Positions 54,084-63,219 are shown, counted from the first letter of the stretch. The stretch is 64,000 nt of DNA from Candidatus Dormiibacterota bacterium (GCA_035635555.1 DASQAT010000035.1:62001-126000); one strand, 5' to 3'. Program-made: numbers and translations. The notes: generated by a model from the sequence alone, not told the origin.

Positions 54084-54688
54084 GCGCCGCTCCGGACCTC
54101 CTGATCCCGTCGCTCCGCGAGCGCCTGCCGCGGCGCCCGCGGCGCGCGCTCGGCCGCCCGCAGCGTGCCGCGGTCCTGGTGCCGATCGTCGACGACGGCG
54201 GACCGCTGCGCCTGCTCCTGACGCGCCGCACCGAGGACCTGCCGACGCACGCCGGCCAGGTGGCGTTCCCCGGCGGCCTGGTGGAGCCCGGCGACGAGGA
54301 CCCGGTGAACACGGCCCTGCGCGAGGCCGAGGAGGAGGTCGGTCTGCCGAAGGGAGCGGTCGAGGTGCTGGGGCTCCTGGACGACTTCCCCACGCGCACC
54401 GACACGGTCGCCGTCACCCCGGTCGTCGGGGTGCTGCGGCGCGTCCCGCCGCTCCGGGCGCTCGCCGCCGAGGTGGCGCGCATCTTCGACATCCCGATCC
54501 ACGACCTGATGCAGACCGATCGCTGGACCTGGCGTGAGGAGCCGCGCGGCGACAGGCGCCTTCGGATCTATTATTTCCTGCACGAAGGGGAAACTCTCTG
54601 GGGTCTGTCGGCCCGCATCGTCCTTCACCTTCTCGAGGTCAGCGACCTGGGCTCTCCCGTGCCGCTGCGCCCGCCGGAGTACTCATGA
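54080..54688 (+). CDS. Nudix hydrolase, CoA pyrophosphatase-like
   Basis: A protein of 202 residues. The Nudix box 'GGLVEPGDEDPVNTALREAEEEVGL' fits the G-x5-E-x7-R-E-x2-E-E-x-G pattern. The preceding 'RTEDLPTHAGQVAFPGG' matches the L-L-T-x-R-x3-L-x3-G-x3-F-P-G-G extension (UPF0035) of CoA-specific members such as NudL. It is probably a metal-dependent CoA/acyl-CoA diphosphatase in the cytosol. Its ATG overlaps the MFS stop and its stop overlaps the next ATG, so translation is coupled. Confidence 0.9.
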   Translation: MSAAPDLLIPSLRERLPRRPRRALGRPQRAAVLVPIVDDGGPLRLLLTRRTEDLPTHAGQVAFPGGLVEPGDEDPVNTALREAEEEVGLPKGAVEVLGLLDDFPTRTDTVAVTPVVGVLRRVPPLRALAAEVARIFDIPIHDLMQTDRWTWREEPRGDRRLRIYYFLHEGETLWGLSARIVLHLLEVSDLGSPVPLRPPEYS

Positions 54689-55368
54689 TCACATCCCTCG
54701 TCCCGCGTCCCTCGCTCCGACTGCTCGCCTCCGGCCTCGCCGCCGCGGGCCTGCTCGCCTGCACCTCGCACGGCAGCGAGACGGCGCCGCCGGACGCGGT
54801 GGCGCTGGGGGCCAGCGCCGAAGATCTGGCGGCGATCAGCCGCGTCCACCAGCAATACGTCGCGGCCCACAACGACTCGGACGCCGACCGGCTGGTGGCT
54901 CTGTTCACCGAGGACGCCGTCCTCATGCCGATGGACGAGCCGAGCCTCAGCGGCAGGCAGGCGATCCGCGAGCACTACGAGGAGTTCTTCGACCAGAACC
55001 CCTCCGCCATCGAGCTGTCTCCCGTCGAGACCCGCGTCGCCGGCGACTGGGCCTTCGAGCGGATCCTGGTGAAGGTCACTCTCCCCGACGGCAAGGGGGA
55101 CGACCGGCACGCGGACGTCAAGTACCTCTGGATCCTGCAGAGACAGCCGGACCGCTCCTGGAAGATCGCGCGGGCGATCTACAACCTGGACGGAAACATC
55201 GACGACGAGGAGGGGGCGGTCGCCCGGGGCGGCCCGGGCCGGCGCCTACAGGAACAGGCCGGAGGCGAGACCCGTCTCCCAGGCGAGCAGAAGACCGACC
55301 GCCAGGCTCCCGAAGCCCGCGGCGCCGCGCAGCGCACGCGACAGCCCGGCGGCGCGGCGCTCGGCTAG
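54685..55368 (+). CDS. SnoaL/DUF4440-like lipoprotein
   Basis: A protein of 227 residues. A lipoprotein-type signal ('LASGLAAAGLLACTSHGS') leads to a cone-fold domain: 'DLAAISRVHQQYVAAHNDSDADRLVALFTEDAVLMPMDEPSLSGRQAIREHYEEFF', ending with 'DRSWKIARAIYN', as in SgcJ/DUF4440 proteins. The last 45 residues after 'YNLDGNID' are low-complexity and antisense to the permease gene, so the natural end may be debated, but there is no earlier stop. The ATG overlaps the Nudix stop. The ligand is unknown. Confidence 0.78.
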   Translation: MITSLVPRPSLRLLASGLAAAGLLACTSHGSETAPPDAVALGASAEDLAAISRVHQQYVAAHNDSDADRLVALFTEDAVLMPMDEPSLSGRQAIREHYEEFFDQNPSAIELSPVETRVAGDWAFERILVKVTLPDGKGDDRHADVKYLWILQRQPDRSWKIARAIYNLDGNIDDEEGAVARGGPGRRLQEQAGGETRLPGEQKTDRQAPEARGAAQRTRQPGGAALG

Positions 55369-55974
55369 AACGAACGGCGCTGAGAGCGCGAGACTCATCA
55401 GCGCCATCCCGACCATCGTGCCCATGCCGAACACCAGAAGGTAGACGCAGCCCGCCAGGACCGTGGGCATGGTCGCAAGCACCAGGATGGCGAGGGCGGC
55501 GCTGCCCGCCAGCCCGTGCACGGTTCCCACCAGGAACGGCCTCAGGGCCAGGCGGACCGGGTGAGGGTGATGGTGCAGGGCCTCCAACCCCGCCTCGTGG
55601 CGGACCGCGTGGAAATGCAGATGGGCGTGGGTCACGTCGTCGTGCCGGTGCCGGTGGACGTGCAGCCGGTCGCGCAGGGCTCCGCGCATCGCCACGACGC
55701 CCAGGACGATCAGCATCAGGGCCGCGGCGAACTCGAACACCAGCGCCAGTCGCTCGGGGAAGGCGGATCGCAGGAGGATCGCCGTCCCGCCGGCCAGCCC
55801 GATCGTCAGCGCGTGCCCCATCCCCCAGGACATCCCGTTGGCGAGGGCGCGGCGCAGCCCGCCCCTCGATTCCGTCAGCGCCGCCACCGCAGCGATGTGG
55901 TCGGCATCCAGCGCATGCCGCAGTCCCAGGACAAACCCGAGCGTGAGAGTAGTCAGTAATGGAAGATTCGACAT
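55246..55974 (-). CDS. HoxN/UreH-type nickel-cobalt transporter family permease
   Basis: A protein of 242 residues with about six membrane segments. 'GLRHALDADHIAAVAALTES' contains the H-x4-D-H metal-transport signature, and 'GMSWGMGHALTIGLAGG' is the second conserved helix. A His-rich cytoplasmic loop ('HVHRHRHDDVTHAHLHFHAVRH' region, about 100-130) could bind metal. Ni or Co uptake or efflux is the family role; cobalt would be relevant to the B12-dependent reductase here, but that is inference. The start at 55974 has a GAGGACC site. A TGn-TACATT -10 element lies at 56000-56005 on this strand. The 3' end overlaps the DUF4440 gene by 123 bp. Confidence 0.88.
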   Translation of the reverse strand: MSNLPLLTTLTLGFVLGLRHALDADHIAAVAALTESRGGLRRALANGMSWGMGHALTIGLAGGTAILLRSAFPERLALVFEFAAALMLIVLGVVAMRGALRDRLHVHRHRHDDVTHAHLHFHAVRHEAGLEALHHHPHPVRLALRPFLVGTVHGLAGSAALAILVLATMPTVLAGCVYLLVFGMGTMVGMALMSLALSAPFVLAERRAAGLSRALRGAAGFGSLAVGLLLAWETGLASGLFL

Positions 55975-56075
55975 CAGGTCCTCAGCCATCCCCGCACGCA
56001 ATGTAGCATCAACTCCAGGCCGTTGCACGCCCCCACGGAGTCTTGTCGGGTCTGTCCTCGCCTCCGCGGCCCGGC

Positions 56076-56240
56076 GGGGAGCGGCCGCCCGCCTGGCCCG
56101 CGCGGCCGTCTTCGACCCTGCGCCGGGGTCCCGCCGCGCGCTTCCCACCGCGGTGGGCGGCGCAGGGCGAAGCCGAGGGGAGGGCACGCGAGAGCGTGCC
56201 CGGACCCGTGCCGCGCGGGCCAGGCGGGCGGCCGCTCCCC
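56076..56240. repeat. Perfect 30-bp inverted repeat with 105-bp centre
   Basis: The arms 56076-56105 and 56211-56240 are exact reverse complements over 30 bases. The centre is extremely GC-rich and contains a smaller palindrome (CACCGCGGTG at about 56146-56155). No ORF with a ribosome site is inside. It lies between the permease promoter and the SRP RNA promoter and could form a long foldback RNA or be the relic of a small mobile element. Confidence 0.7.
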
Positions 56241-56261
56241 GCACGAGGGCGGGAGGTCGCG

Positions 56262-56290
56262 TTGACAGCCCGCAGGCGATGCATTAGCAT
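56262..56290 (+). promoter_or_regulatory. Promoter of the SRP RNA
   Basis: TTGACA (56262-56267), an exact 17-bp spacer and TAGCAT (56285-56290). Transcription would start near 56297, about 50 bases ahead of the conserved SRP stem, so processing of the 5' end is likely. Confidence 0.6.
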
Positions 56291-56345
56291 CGCGTCGTCA
56301 CGGCCACGAACCACGGACGCGGTGCTGCGCGGCAGGCCGGCGTGA

Positions 56346-56457
56346 CGGCCGGTTCGAGCCCCGCGCGATGCGAACCGCCGAACCCGGTCAGGCCCGGAAG
56401 GGAGCAGCCGTCAGGAGGACCTCGCAGGCGCCGCGGGTCCACTTGAACCGGCTCTCA
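56346..56457 (+). ncRNA. ffs: Signal recognition particle RNA (small bacterial, 4.5S type)
   Basis: The core GGTCAGGCCCGGAAGGGAGC at 56387-56406 is the universal SRP domain IV (Ffh-binding) tetraloop region. The flanks pair: GCCGGTTC (56348-56355) with GAACCGGC (56445-56452), and CCCGCG-type segments inside, giving a single long hairpin of about 110 nt. It lies upstream of dnaX, the classic position. The ends are approximate. Confidence 0.92.
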
Positions 56458-56532
56458 GGCCGGCCTCATTCCAAGGGAAGGCCGCGCACCCCTTGAAGCG
56501 CCCGATCTTCCCGTGATCGATCAGGTCCCCCC

Positions 56533-58194
56533 GTGAGCTACCAGGTCCTCGCCCGCAAGTACCGGCCGCAGACGTTCGAGGAGGTCGTCGGCCAGAAGCC
56601 GATCGTGACCACCCTGCAGAACGCCGTCGCCAACCGGCGCATCCACCACGCCTACCTCTTCTCGGGATTGCGCGGCGTCGGCAAGACGACCGTGGCGCGT
56701 CTCATGGCCAAGTCGCTCAACTGCGTCAAGGGGCCGACCCCGGTCCCGTGCAACGCCTGCTCTTCCTGCCTGGAGATCGCCGAGACGCGCTCGATGGACG
56801 TCCTGGAGATCGACGGCGCCAGCAACCGCGGCATCGACGCGGTGCGGGAGCTGCGGGAGACGGTGCGCTACGCCCCGGCGCGTGACCGCTCCAAGGTCTA
56901 CATCATCGACGAAGTGCACATGCTCACCAATGAGGCGTGGAACGCGCTCCTCAAGACCCTCGAGGAGCCGCCGCCGCACGTCGTCTTCCTGTTCGCGACG
57001 ACCGACTACCGGAAGCTGCCGCTCACGATCCTGTCGCGCTGCCAGCACTTCGAGTTCAAGAAGATCCCGCAGGCGGAGATGGCGGCGCATCTCGGGCACA
57101 TGGCCACAGGGGAGAAGGTGCAGGTGCCGCAGGCGGTCGTCGATCTGATCAGCCGGATGGCGGAAGGGTCGCTGCGCGACGCGCAGAGCGCTCTGGACCA
57201 GGTGATCGCCTTCTCCGGCGCCAACGTGACCGAAGAGACGGCCCGCACCATCCTCGGGGTCATCGACCGCGATCTCATCCTGGACTTCTACGACGCGGTG
57301 CGGGGGCGCGACTACGCCCGCCTCGTCGAGATCGTCGAGACGGTCTTCGAGAAGGGGTACCAGCCGGCGCTGTTCCTGGAGGACCTGATGGCCTACGGGC
57401 GGGATCTCCTGCTGGTCAGCGTCCTCGCGGACCCGGCGCGGCACATCGCCGGGGGGGCGGACGAGGTCAAGGCCCTGCGCGAGCGCTCCGCGAAGTTCGC
57501 CGAGGACGAGCTCCTGAGGATTCTCGAGCTGATGACGCGCGAGGAGCAGCGGGTCAAGAACTCCTCGCACCCGCGCTTCCTGCTGGAGGCGCTGGCGATC
57601 AAGCTGGCGCGTCTCGCGGACCTGCGACCGATCGAGGAGCTCGTGGCGCGGGTGGACAGCACCGCGTCCGGGCGTCCGCCGGGCGAGGCGGAGGGGGCGA
57701 CCCCGAAGCGCCCTGCCGGACCGTCCCCCTCCGATCCCGGGACGGAGCCCGCGTCGGGCGCTCCGTCCGGCGGAGGAGGCGCCTCGGCGCGGGCCGGGAC
57801 GCGCGACCAGGCGGTCGTCGAGGCCTTCCTCAAGAGGGTGCACGAGGAGCGCGGTGCTCTGGGCGGGTTCCTCGAGGCGGCCTCCTGGATCGAGATCGAG
57901 GACGCGGCGCTGGAGATCGCCTTCGGCGAGAAGCACCTCGTCTTCCGGGAGAAGATCGAGGCCCGGGAGAACCTCGAATATCTGAGACGGGTGGCCCGCG
58001 ATGTCGCCGGGCGCGACCTGGCGATCAAAGTGACGGTCGCGACGCCCGGCGTGGTCGCGGGGCGGGCCGCCGCCCAGGGGGAGTCGGAGGAGACGCGCAA
58101 GGAGCGCCTGCGCAGGGAGGCGGAGCGTGCCCCCATGGTGCGCTCGCTCCTGGACACATTCGGCGGCCGGATCGTGGACGTCGACCCGGTCTAA
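56533..58194 (+). CDS. dnaX: DNA polymerase III subunit gamma/tau
   Basis: A protein of 553 residues from GTG 56533. 'LARKYRPQTFEEVVGQKPIVTTLQNAV' starts the clamp-loader AAA domain. Walker A is 'FSGLRGVGKTTVARLMAKSLNC', the zinc module is 'CNACSSCLEI', the DExx box is in 'VYIIDEVHMLTNEAWNALLKTLEEPP', and sensor 1 is 'FATTDYRKLPLTILSRCQHFEF'. Domain III follows to about 370. Then come a Pro/Gly-rich linker and a shorter C-terminal region (about 425-553) that would form tau. No obvious slippery A-rich frameshift site for gamma was seen. It is followed by ybaB and recR, a conserved order. Confidence 0.95.
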   Translation: MSYQVLARKYRPQTFEEVVGQKPIVTTLQNAVANRRIHHAYLFSGLRGVGKTTVARLMAKSLNCVKGPTPVPCNACSSCLEIAETRSMDVLEIDGASNRGIDAVRELRETVRYAPARDRSKVYIIDEVHMLTNEAWNALLKTLEEPPPHVVFLFATTDYRKLPLTILSRCQHFEFKKIPQAEMAAHLGHMATGEKVQVPQAVVDLISRMAEGSLRDAQSALDQVIAFSGANVTEETARTILGVIDRDLILDFYDAVRGRDYARLVEIVETVFEKGYQPALFLEDLMAYGRDLLLVSVLADPARHIAGGADEVKALRERSAKFAEDELLRILELMTREEQRVKNSSHPRFLLEALAIKLARLADLRPIEELVARVDSTASGRPPGEAEGATPKRPAGPSPSDPGTEPASGAPSGGGGASARAGTRDQAVVEAFLKRVHEERGALGGFLEAASWIEIEDAALEIAFGEKHLVFREKIEARENLEYLRRVARDVAGRDLAIKVTVATPGVVAGRAAAQGESEETRKERLRREAERAPMVRSLLDTFGGRIVDVDPV

Positions 58195-58210
58195 GCGGGA
58201 CGGAGAGGTC

Positions 58211-58495
58211 ATGGACATCAAGGCGTTGATGAAACAGGCGCAGAAGATGCAGGAGAAGCTCCAGAAGGAGATCGCCGAGATGAAGGTCGAGGCCTCGGCG
58301 GGCGGGGGCATGGTGACGGTCACGATGGGCGGCACGCACGAGCTCCTGTCGATCCGCATCGCGCCGGAGGTCGTGAAGTCCCAGGACGTCGAGATGCTCG
58401 AGGACCTGGTCCGGGCGGCGGTCAACGAGGCCCGGCGCAAGATCGAAGAGGCGATGGCCGAAAAAGTCGGCGCCCTGCGCGTGCCCGGGCTGTGA
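58211..58495 (+). CDS. ybaB: YbaB/EbfC family nucleoid-associated protein
   Basis: A protein of 94 residues. '[55 protein letters not shown]' and '[27 protein letters not shown]' match YbaB/EbfC along their whole length. It forms a dimer that binds DNA. It lies between dnaX and recR, as in most bacteria, and ATG 58211 has GGAGAGG upstream. Confidence 0.95.
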   Translation: MDIKALMKQAQKMQEKLQKEIAEMKVEASAGGGMVTVTMGGTHELLSIRIAPEVVKSQDVEMLEDLVRAAVNEARRKIEEAMAEKVGALRVPGL

Positions 58496-58499
58496 GTTG

Positions 58500-59093
58500 A
58501 TGCGGCTCGCCGCGCCGCTCGAGCGGCTGATCGAGGCGTTCCGGAAGCTCCCTGGCATCGGCGCCAAGTCGGCCCAGCGACTCTCCTTCCACGTCCTGCG
58601 CGCCAGCCGGGAGGACGCCCAGGCCTTGGCGGCCGCCCTCCTCGAAGTCAAGGACGCCCTGCGTCTCTGCTCCGTCTGCTTCAACATCACCGACACCGAC
58701 CCCTGCCTGGTGTGCGGCGACCCCGACCGCGACCGCGCGCAGGTGTGCGTGGTGGAGGAGGCGCACAATCTGATGGCCATCGAGAGATCCGGCTTCCGCG
58801 GCCTGTACCACGTGCTGCACGGGTCGATCGCCCCCTTGCGCGGCCTCGGACCCGACGACCTGAAGATCGGACCCCTGGTCGCGCGCCTGCGTGACGGCTC
58901 GGTCAAGGAAGTCATCCTGGCCACCAACCCGAACGTGGAGGGGGAGACCACCGCCGTCTACCTGTCGCGCCTGCTCAAGCCGCTGGGCGTGCGCGTGACG
59001 CGCATCGCGCTCGGGCTGCCGGTCGGCAGCGAGCTGGAGTACGCCGACGAAGTCACGGTCGGCAAGGCGCTCGAAGGACGGCGGGAGCTCTGA
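58500..59093 (+). CDS. recR: Recombination protein RecR
   Basis: A protein of 197 residues. Helix-hairpin-helix '[24 protein letters not shown]', zinc finger '[18 protein letters not shown]', and Toprim domain '[42 protein letters not shown]' with '[23 protein letters not shown]'. It acts with RecF/RecO in gap repair. ATG at 58500 is taken; the TTG immediately before it (58497) is also in frame. The stop shares one base with the next start (TGATG). Confidence 0.96.
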   Translation: MRLAAPLERLIEAFRKLPGIGAKSAQRLSFHVLRASREDAQALAAALLEVKDALRLCSVCFNITDTDPCLVCGDPDRDRAQVCVVEEAHNLMAIERSGFRGLYHVLHGSIAPLRGLGPDDLKIGPLVARLRDGSVKEVILATNPNVEGETTAVYLSRLLKPLGVRVTRIALGLPVGSELEYADEVTVGKALEGRREL

Positions 59094-61714
59094 TGCCGCG
59101 ACCCGGCGGCCTCAAGCAGGGGCTGTTCCTCCGGATCGAGGAGTTCGCGCGTCTCAACTACCGCCTCGTCTTCGGTGTCACGGTCGTTCTGGTGCTGGCG
59201 TCGGCCTATCTGGGGACGCACCTGGCGCTCGACGGCGACGTCCTGAACCTGGTGCCGCGCGACAACCGAGTCATCAACACGTTTCGCGAGGCGCTCCGGG
59301 ACTTCGGCAGTCTCGATTACCTGCTTGTCCTGGCCGAGGCTCGCCCGGGGCAGACCGTCGAGGAGCTGCAGGACTACGCCGACGCCCTGGCGGCCCGCCT
59401 GCAGTCGGTCCCGTCGATCCAGTACGTCGAGCACAAGATCGACACGCGCGGCCCGTTCTTCTCTTTCTTCCGGACCAACCAGATCCTGTTCCTGCCGCCG
59501 TCGAAGCTGCCCGATCTCGCCGCCCGGTTCAGCGACCGCGCCATCCACGAGCAGGTGCGGGAGAACTACCGCCAGCTCACCGGGCCGTCGTCGTTCCTGG
59601 TGAAGCAGCTTCTCGAGCAGGACCCGTTCCAGGTGTCGTCCCTGGTGTTCAAGGAGGTGCTGCGCAGCAAGGGGCCGCTCAAGGTCGACCTGTCGAGCGG
59701 CTACTACCTCTCGAAGGACGGCACGGCGCTCCTGATCATCGCCAAGCCGAGACGACCGGCCCAGGACGTCCCGTTCGACAAGAGGCTGGCGGACGAGGTC
59801 CATGCGGCGATCGCCGAGGTCTCCACCCGGTTCGAGACCGACCTGAAGGAGCAGGCGCGCGAGGAGATCCGCCGGCCGGAGGCGCCGGCCGCGGGCGCGA
59901 CCCCGGGAGGCCCGCGCGCGCCGGAGGTGTCGCTCGGCGGCGGCTACATCATCGCGCTCGAGGACAGCACTCTGATCATGAACGACATGCTGTGGAACGG
60001 GACGGTGTCGTTCCTGGTGATCCTGGCGCTGTACTACTTCTGCTACCGCCGCTTCGGGGCGATCCTCTACTCCTCCGTACCGCTGATGGTCGGGCAGTTC
60101 CTCACGCTGGCGGCCGCCTACCTGTTCCTGCGCAACCTGAACTCGGCGACCACAGGCTTCTCGGCGATGCTCATGGGACTGGGCACGGATTTCACCATCG
60201 TCATGTACGCGCGCTACGTCGAGGAACGCACGCGCGGCAGGAGCCTGCCCGAAGCTCTGCGTCTGATGATGGGCGTCTCGGCGTTCGGCGTGTTCACCGG
60301 CGCCATCACCTCGGCAGGCACCTTCTATGCCATGTGCATCACCGAGTACAAGGGGCTCCGCGACTTCGGGTTCCTGGTGGGAACGGGGATCCTGTTCTGT
60401 CTCGTCGCCATCCTCTTCCTGCTGCCGGCGATGATCGCCTGGAACGAGGGGCGCGCACGCAAGACCGACATCACGAAGAAGCTCTACCTGCACTCGTTCG
60501 GCATCGAGGAGGTCATGGCCTGGTCGACACGGCATCCGGGGCCGGTCCTCACCGGCTCGGTCCTGCTGACGCTCGGCCTGGGGTACTACGCCTGGAACGT
60601 GGAGTTCACGAGCGACGTGCGCGAATTGCGCTCGCCGAACAACCGCGGCATCCTGATGCAGGAGGTCATCGCCAGGAAGTTCGAGGCCTCGTTCACCCCG
60701 ATGATGGTGATCTGCCGGGGCAGGGACCTCGACACGGTCATGGACAGGAACCGCCAGGCGAACGGCCTCCTCGAGCGGTTCGTTAAGGACGGCACGCTGC
60801 GCGGCTACGAGTCGATCTTCAACTACCTGCCGCCGCGCCAGGACCAGGAGCAGGTCATCCAGGCGCTGCGCGCCGGGCAGGACGGCGCCTTCGACATCGC
60901 GCGCATCTCCCGGACCTTCCGGACCGCGCTGCGCGAGAACGGCTTCCGGGAGGAGACCTACGACCCGTATCTCAAGGCGCTGCCGGCGATCCTGCGGCCC
61001 GAGCGCCCGGTCGTGATCGACGACCTCGAGGAGGCCGGGCTGGAGCGCTTCATCTCGCGCTATATCAAGAAGGATGAGGACGGCACGTACAAGTCGGTGA
61101 CCTACCTCTTCCCCGCCAACGCCGAGTCGAAGCGCACGGCGCCCCCGGCGCTCGTCGACGCCCTCGATCACCCCGCGCAGGGGATCGAGATCACCGGGGT
61201 GAACATCGCCAGCGCGGAGATGAAACGGATCTTCGGACGCGACGCCTGGCGCGCCGTCTACCTCGGGCTGATCATCGTCACCATCCTCCTGTGGCTCGAC
61301 TTCCGGAGTCTGTGGCTGACCACGCTCGCCAACATCCAGCTTCTCCTCGGCGTCGTCTGGATGCTGGGCTGCATGTGTCTTCTCGGGATCAAGATGAACT
61401 TCGTCAACGCCTTCGTGACCACCATGATCCTCGGCGTCGGAATCGACTACGGCATCCACATCATCCACCGCATCTCGCAGGAGGGTCTGAGCAATTTCGG
61501 GGGGCTCATGGAGACCGGCAAGGCGGTCGTGATGGCCGCCTTGACGAACGTCGCCGGCTTCGGCACCATCGGCTTCTGCAACTACCCGGGGTTGCGCTCC
61601 ATGGGGATCGTCGCGGCCATCGGATCGGTCACCTGCCTCGTCACCGCCCTGACGACGCTGCCGGCTCTCCTGATCCTGACCAAGACGCGCGTCGCCCGCC
61701 GCGAGGAGGACTGA
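59093..61714 (+). CDS. RND-superfamily exporter (MMPL/HpnN-like)
   Basis: A protein of 873 residues with two halves, each of one membrane segment, a large extracytoplasmic domain and five more membrane segments. 'FSAMLMGLGTDFTIVMYARYVEERTRGRSLPEALRLMMG' and 'FVTTMILGVGIDYGIHIIHRIS' are the RND helix-4 motifs with proton-relay Asp residues. 'SLDYLLVLAE' and 'FTSDVRELRSPNN' fit MMPL/HAE3 exporters such as hopanoid transporter HpnN. The cargo, perhaps lipids or hopanoids, is an inference. It is translationally coupled to recR upstream and to the BON gene downstream. Confidence 0.9.
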   Translation: MPRPGGLKQGLFLRIEEFARLNYRLVFGVTVVLVLASAYLGTHLALDGDVLNLVPRDNRVINTFREALRDFGSLDYLLVLAEARPGQTVEELQDYADALAARLQSVPSIQYVEHKIDTRGPFFSFFRTNQILFLPPSKLPDLAARFSDRAIHEQVRENYRQLTGPSSFLVKQLLEQDPFQVSSLVFKEVLRSKGPLKVDLSSGYYLSKDGTALLIIAKPRRPAQDVPFDKRLADEVHAAIAEVSTRFETDLKEQAREEIRRPEAPAAGATPGGPRAPEVSLGGGYIIALEDSTLIMNDMLWNGTVSFLVILALYYFCYRRFGAILYSSVPLMVGQFLTLAAAYLFLRNLNSATTGFSAMLMGLGTDFTIVMYARYVEERTRGRSLPEALRLMMGVSAFGVFTGAITSAGTFYAMCITEYKGLRDFGFLVGTGILFCLVAILFLLPAMIAWNEGRARKTDITKKLYLHSFGIEEVMAWSTRHPGPVLTGSVLLTLGLGYYAWNVEFTSDVRELRSPNNRGILMQEVIARKFEASFTPMMVICRGRDLDTVMDRNRQANGLLERFVKDGTLRGYESIFNYLPPRQDQEQVIQALRAGQDGAFDIARISRTFRTALRENGFREETYDPYLKALPAILRPERPVVIDDLEEAGLERFISRYIKKDEDGTYKSVTYLFPANAESKRTAPPALVDALDHPAQGIEITGVNIASAEMKRIFGRDAWRAVYLGLIIVTILLWLDFRSLWLTTLANIQLLLGVVWMLGCMCLLGIKMNFVNAFVTTMILGVGIDYGIHIIHRISQEGLSNFGGLMETGKAVVMAALTNVAGFGTIGFCNYPGLRSMGIVAAIGSVTCLVTALTTLPALLILTKTRVARREED

Positions 61715-62058
61715 TGGAGATCCGTCCGTCCCGCGTTCTCTTCGCGCTCGCGGCCGCAGCGCTCGTCATGATCCAGGCGACGGGGCCTGCGCCGGCGGCC
61801 GAGACGCCCTGCAAGGACGCGGCCATCACGCGGATCGTGCAGGCGCGCCTGTCCGCGGACCGGGAGATCGGCCAGTTCCGCATCGACGTCACGACGACCG
61901 AGTGTGTCGTGACGCTCCGCGGCTGCGTGGAATCGCGCGATCAGGCGAAGAAGGCGAAGGAGCTGGCGAAGCGGCTGGTCAAGGTGAAGGTCAGGAACGA
62001 GCTCACGGTCTGCACCATAGCACCGCGCAAGCCCGCGATCCGCCCGAAGAAGTCGTAG
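61714..62058 (+). CDS. Secreted BON-domain protein
   Basis: A protein of 114 residues. A signal peptide (to APA-AET, about 29) precedes a BON domain: 'DAAITRIVQARLSADREIGQFRIDVTTTECVVTLRGCVESRDQAKKAKELAKRLVKVKVRNELTV'. Three Cys residues in the domain could form one disulfide. BON proteins bind lipids or stabilise the envelope, which fits a partner role for the exporter gene whose stop it overlaps (ATG within the TGATG). Confidence 0.87.
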   Translation: MEIRPSRVLFALAAAALVMIQATGPAPAAETPCKDAAITRIVQARLSADREIGQFRIDVTTTECVVTLRGCVESRDQAKKAKELAKRLVKVKVRNELTVCTIAPRKPAIRPKKS

Positions 62059-62073
62059 ACGACCCCCGGCGCC

Positions 62074-62760
62074 TCAGCGCGCGTGCGCGCGGATCATCTG
62101 CTCGATCCACGGGAGAGAGGCCCAGCCGACCTCCACGTGGCCGTTGATCAGGAAGCCCGGCGTGCCGAGGGCGTTGGCGTCGAGCGCCTCCTTCGCCTCG
62201 GCCGTCACCTGCAGCTTCACCTTCGGGTCGTCGAGGTCGCGCGCGAACGCGTCGCGGTCGAGACCCAGGTCCGCCGCGAGACCGGTGAGCGCCTCCCGAT
62301 CGAAGCTCCTGGCTTTGAGAAGCGCCTCGTGGTACTCCCAGAATTTCCCCTGTCGCTGCGCCGCCTTGGCTGCGACCGCCGCGTCATAGGCGTGCGTGTG
62401 CATCGCCAGCGGATTGTGATGCAGCTCGACTCGCAGCTCCCCGTTGAAGTCGGCCACGAGTCGATCGAGCTCGCGCGCGGCGCGCGGGCAGACCGGGCAC
62501 TGATAGTCCGTGAAGAACACCAGCGTGTTCTTCGCGTCGGCCGGACCGAGCGAGGGATACCCCTTGCGCGGCGAATGCCGCTCGGCCGGCGCCGCGGGGA
62601 CGGCCTCCCCTCCGGCCTGGACGGTGCGCGAAGACCCGTTGGAGTCTTCCGTCCCGGCGGCCCCGGCGGCCGTCCCCGCGGTATCCCCCGCCTGAACGGC
62701 GGCCCACGCGAAGAGGGCCGCCGCGAGGCAGGAGGTGGTGCCGAGAACCTTTCGTGTCAT
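62074..62760 (-). CDS. DsbA-like thiol oxidoreductase
   Basis: A protein of 228 residues. A signal peptide (about 1-25) and a low-complexity Gly/Ala linker precede a thioredoxin/DsbA domain. The active site is C-P-V-C in 'LVFFTDYQCPVCPRAARELDRLV', followed by a helical insertion and the cis-Pro region 'LGTPGFLINGHVEVGWASLPWIEQMI'. It handles disulfides in exported proteins. Both active-site Cys are ordinary codons. ATG 62760 is preferred to an upstream Met at 62985 because it begins the signal peptide directly. It is convergent with the BON gene. Confidence 0.9.
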   Translation of the reverse strand: MTRKVLGTTSCLAAALFAWAAVQAGDTAGTAAGAAGTEDSNGSSRTVQAGGEAVPAAPAERHSPRKGYPSLGPADAKNTLVFFTDYQCPVCPRAARELDRLVADFNGELRVELHHNPLAMHTHAYDAAVAAKAAQRQGKFWEYHEALLKARSFDREALTGLAADLGLDRDAFARDLDDPKVKLQVTAEAKEALDANALGTPGFLINGHVEVGWASLPWIEQMIRAHAR

Positions 62761-63219
62761 CCAGCCCCGGTAGGTATTCCAGTGCGTCGCGTCGGGCGTC
62801 GGCGCCCAGAGGATCGCCGCGATTGCAAGACACCTGGCGGCGCCGGCCCCGGCGGTGAAGTTCCAGGATAAGAGGCGGCTACAGCGTACGGCGGGTCGAG
62901 GACGCACAATGGATCCTCCAGAACGGGATTCGGGTGAGGCGGGGTGCGGAGCAGCACCGGACGGGCCGGCGCGTCGCCTGCGCATCGTTTTCCTCTAGGG
63001 ACTGTCCGGGAGGTTCGCCGATCTCGGCCGCTCCCCCCGGTTCGGCCGAAAAGTGCCTGACGTTGTCGGTCAGGGTGGTACCGTCGATTCGTACCAGCCT
63101 TATACCCCCATGCCACGCGAGGATCAACGGGATTCGGGGTAGGCGCCGCGGATTCCGATGCGGGGTGCCGGATCCCGCAACACACCCCCGCCGGCGTTTC
63201 ATCGGACCCGCACGTCCGG
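62761..63219. other. Intergenic region, no supported gene
   Basis: About 460 bases between the DsbA-like and phosphatase genes. A TATAAG (-10-like) lies near 63100 on the minus strand, and an in-frame Met at 62985 with an AGAGGAA site could extend the DsbA gene, but the encoded residues are low-complexity. No RNA family was recognised. Confidence 0.35.

Noticed and set aside
56533-58194. Programmed frameshift in dnaX for the gamma form
   Set aside because: No A-rich slippery run with a downstream stem was visible near the domain III boundary.
62074-62985. A longer DsbA-like protein starting at 62985
   Set aside because: The extra 75 residues are basic and low-complexity and would place the signal peptide internally; the start at 62760 gives a normal exported protein.
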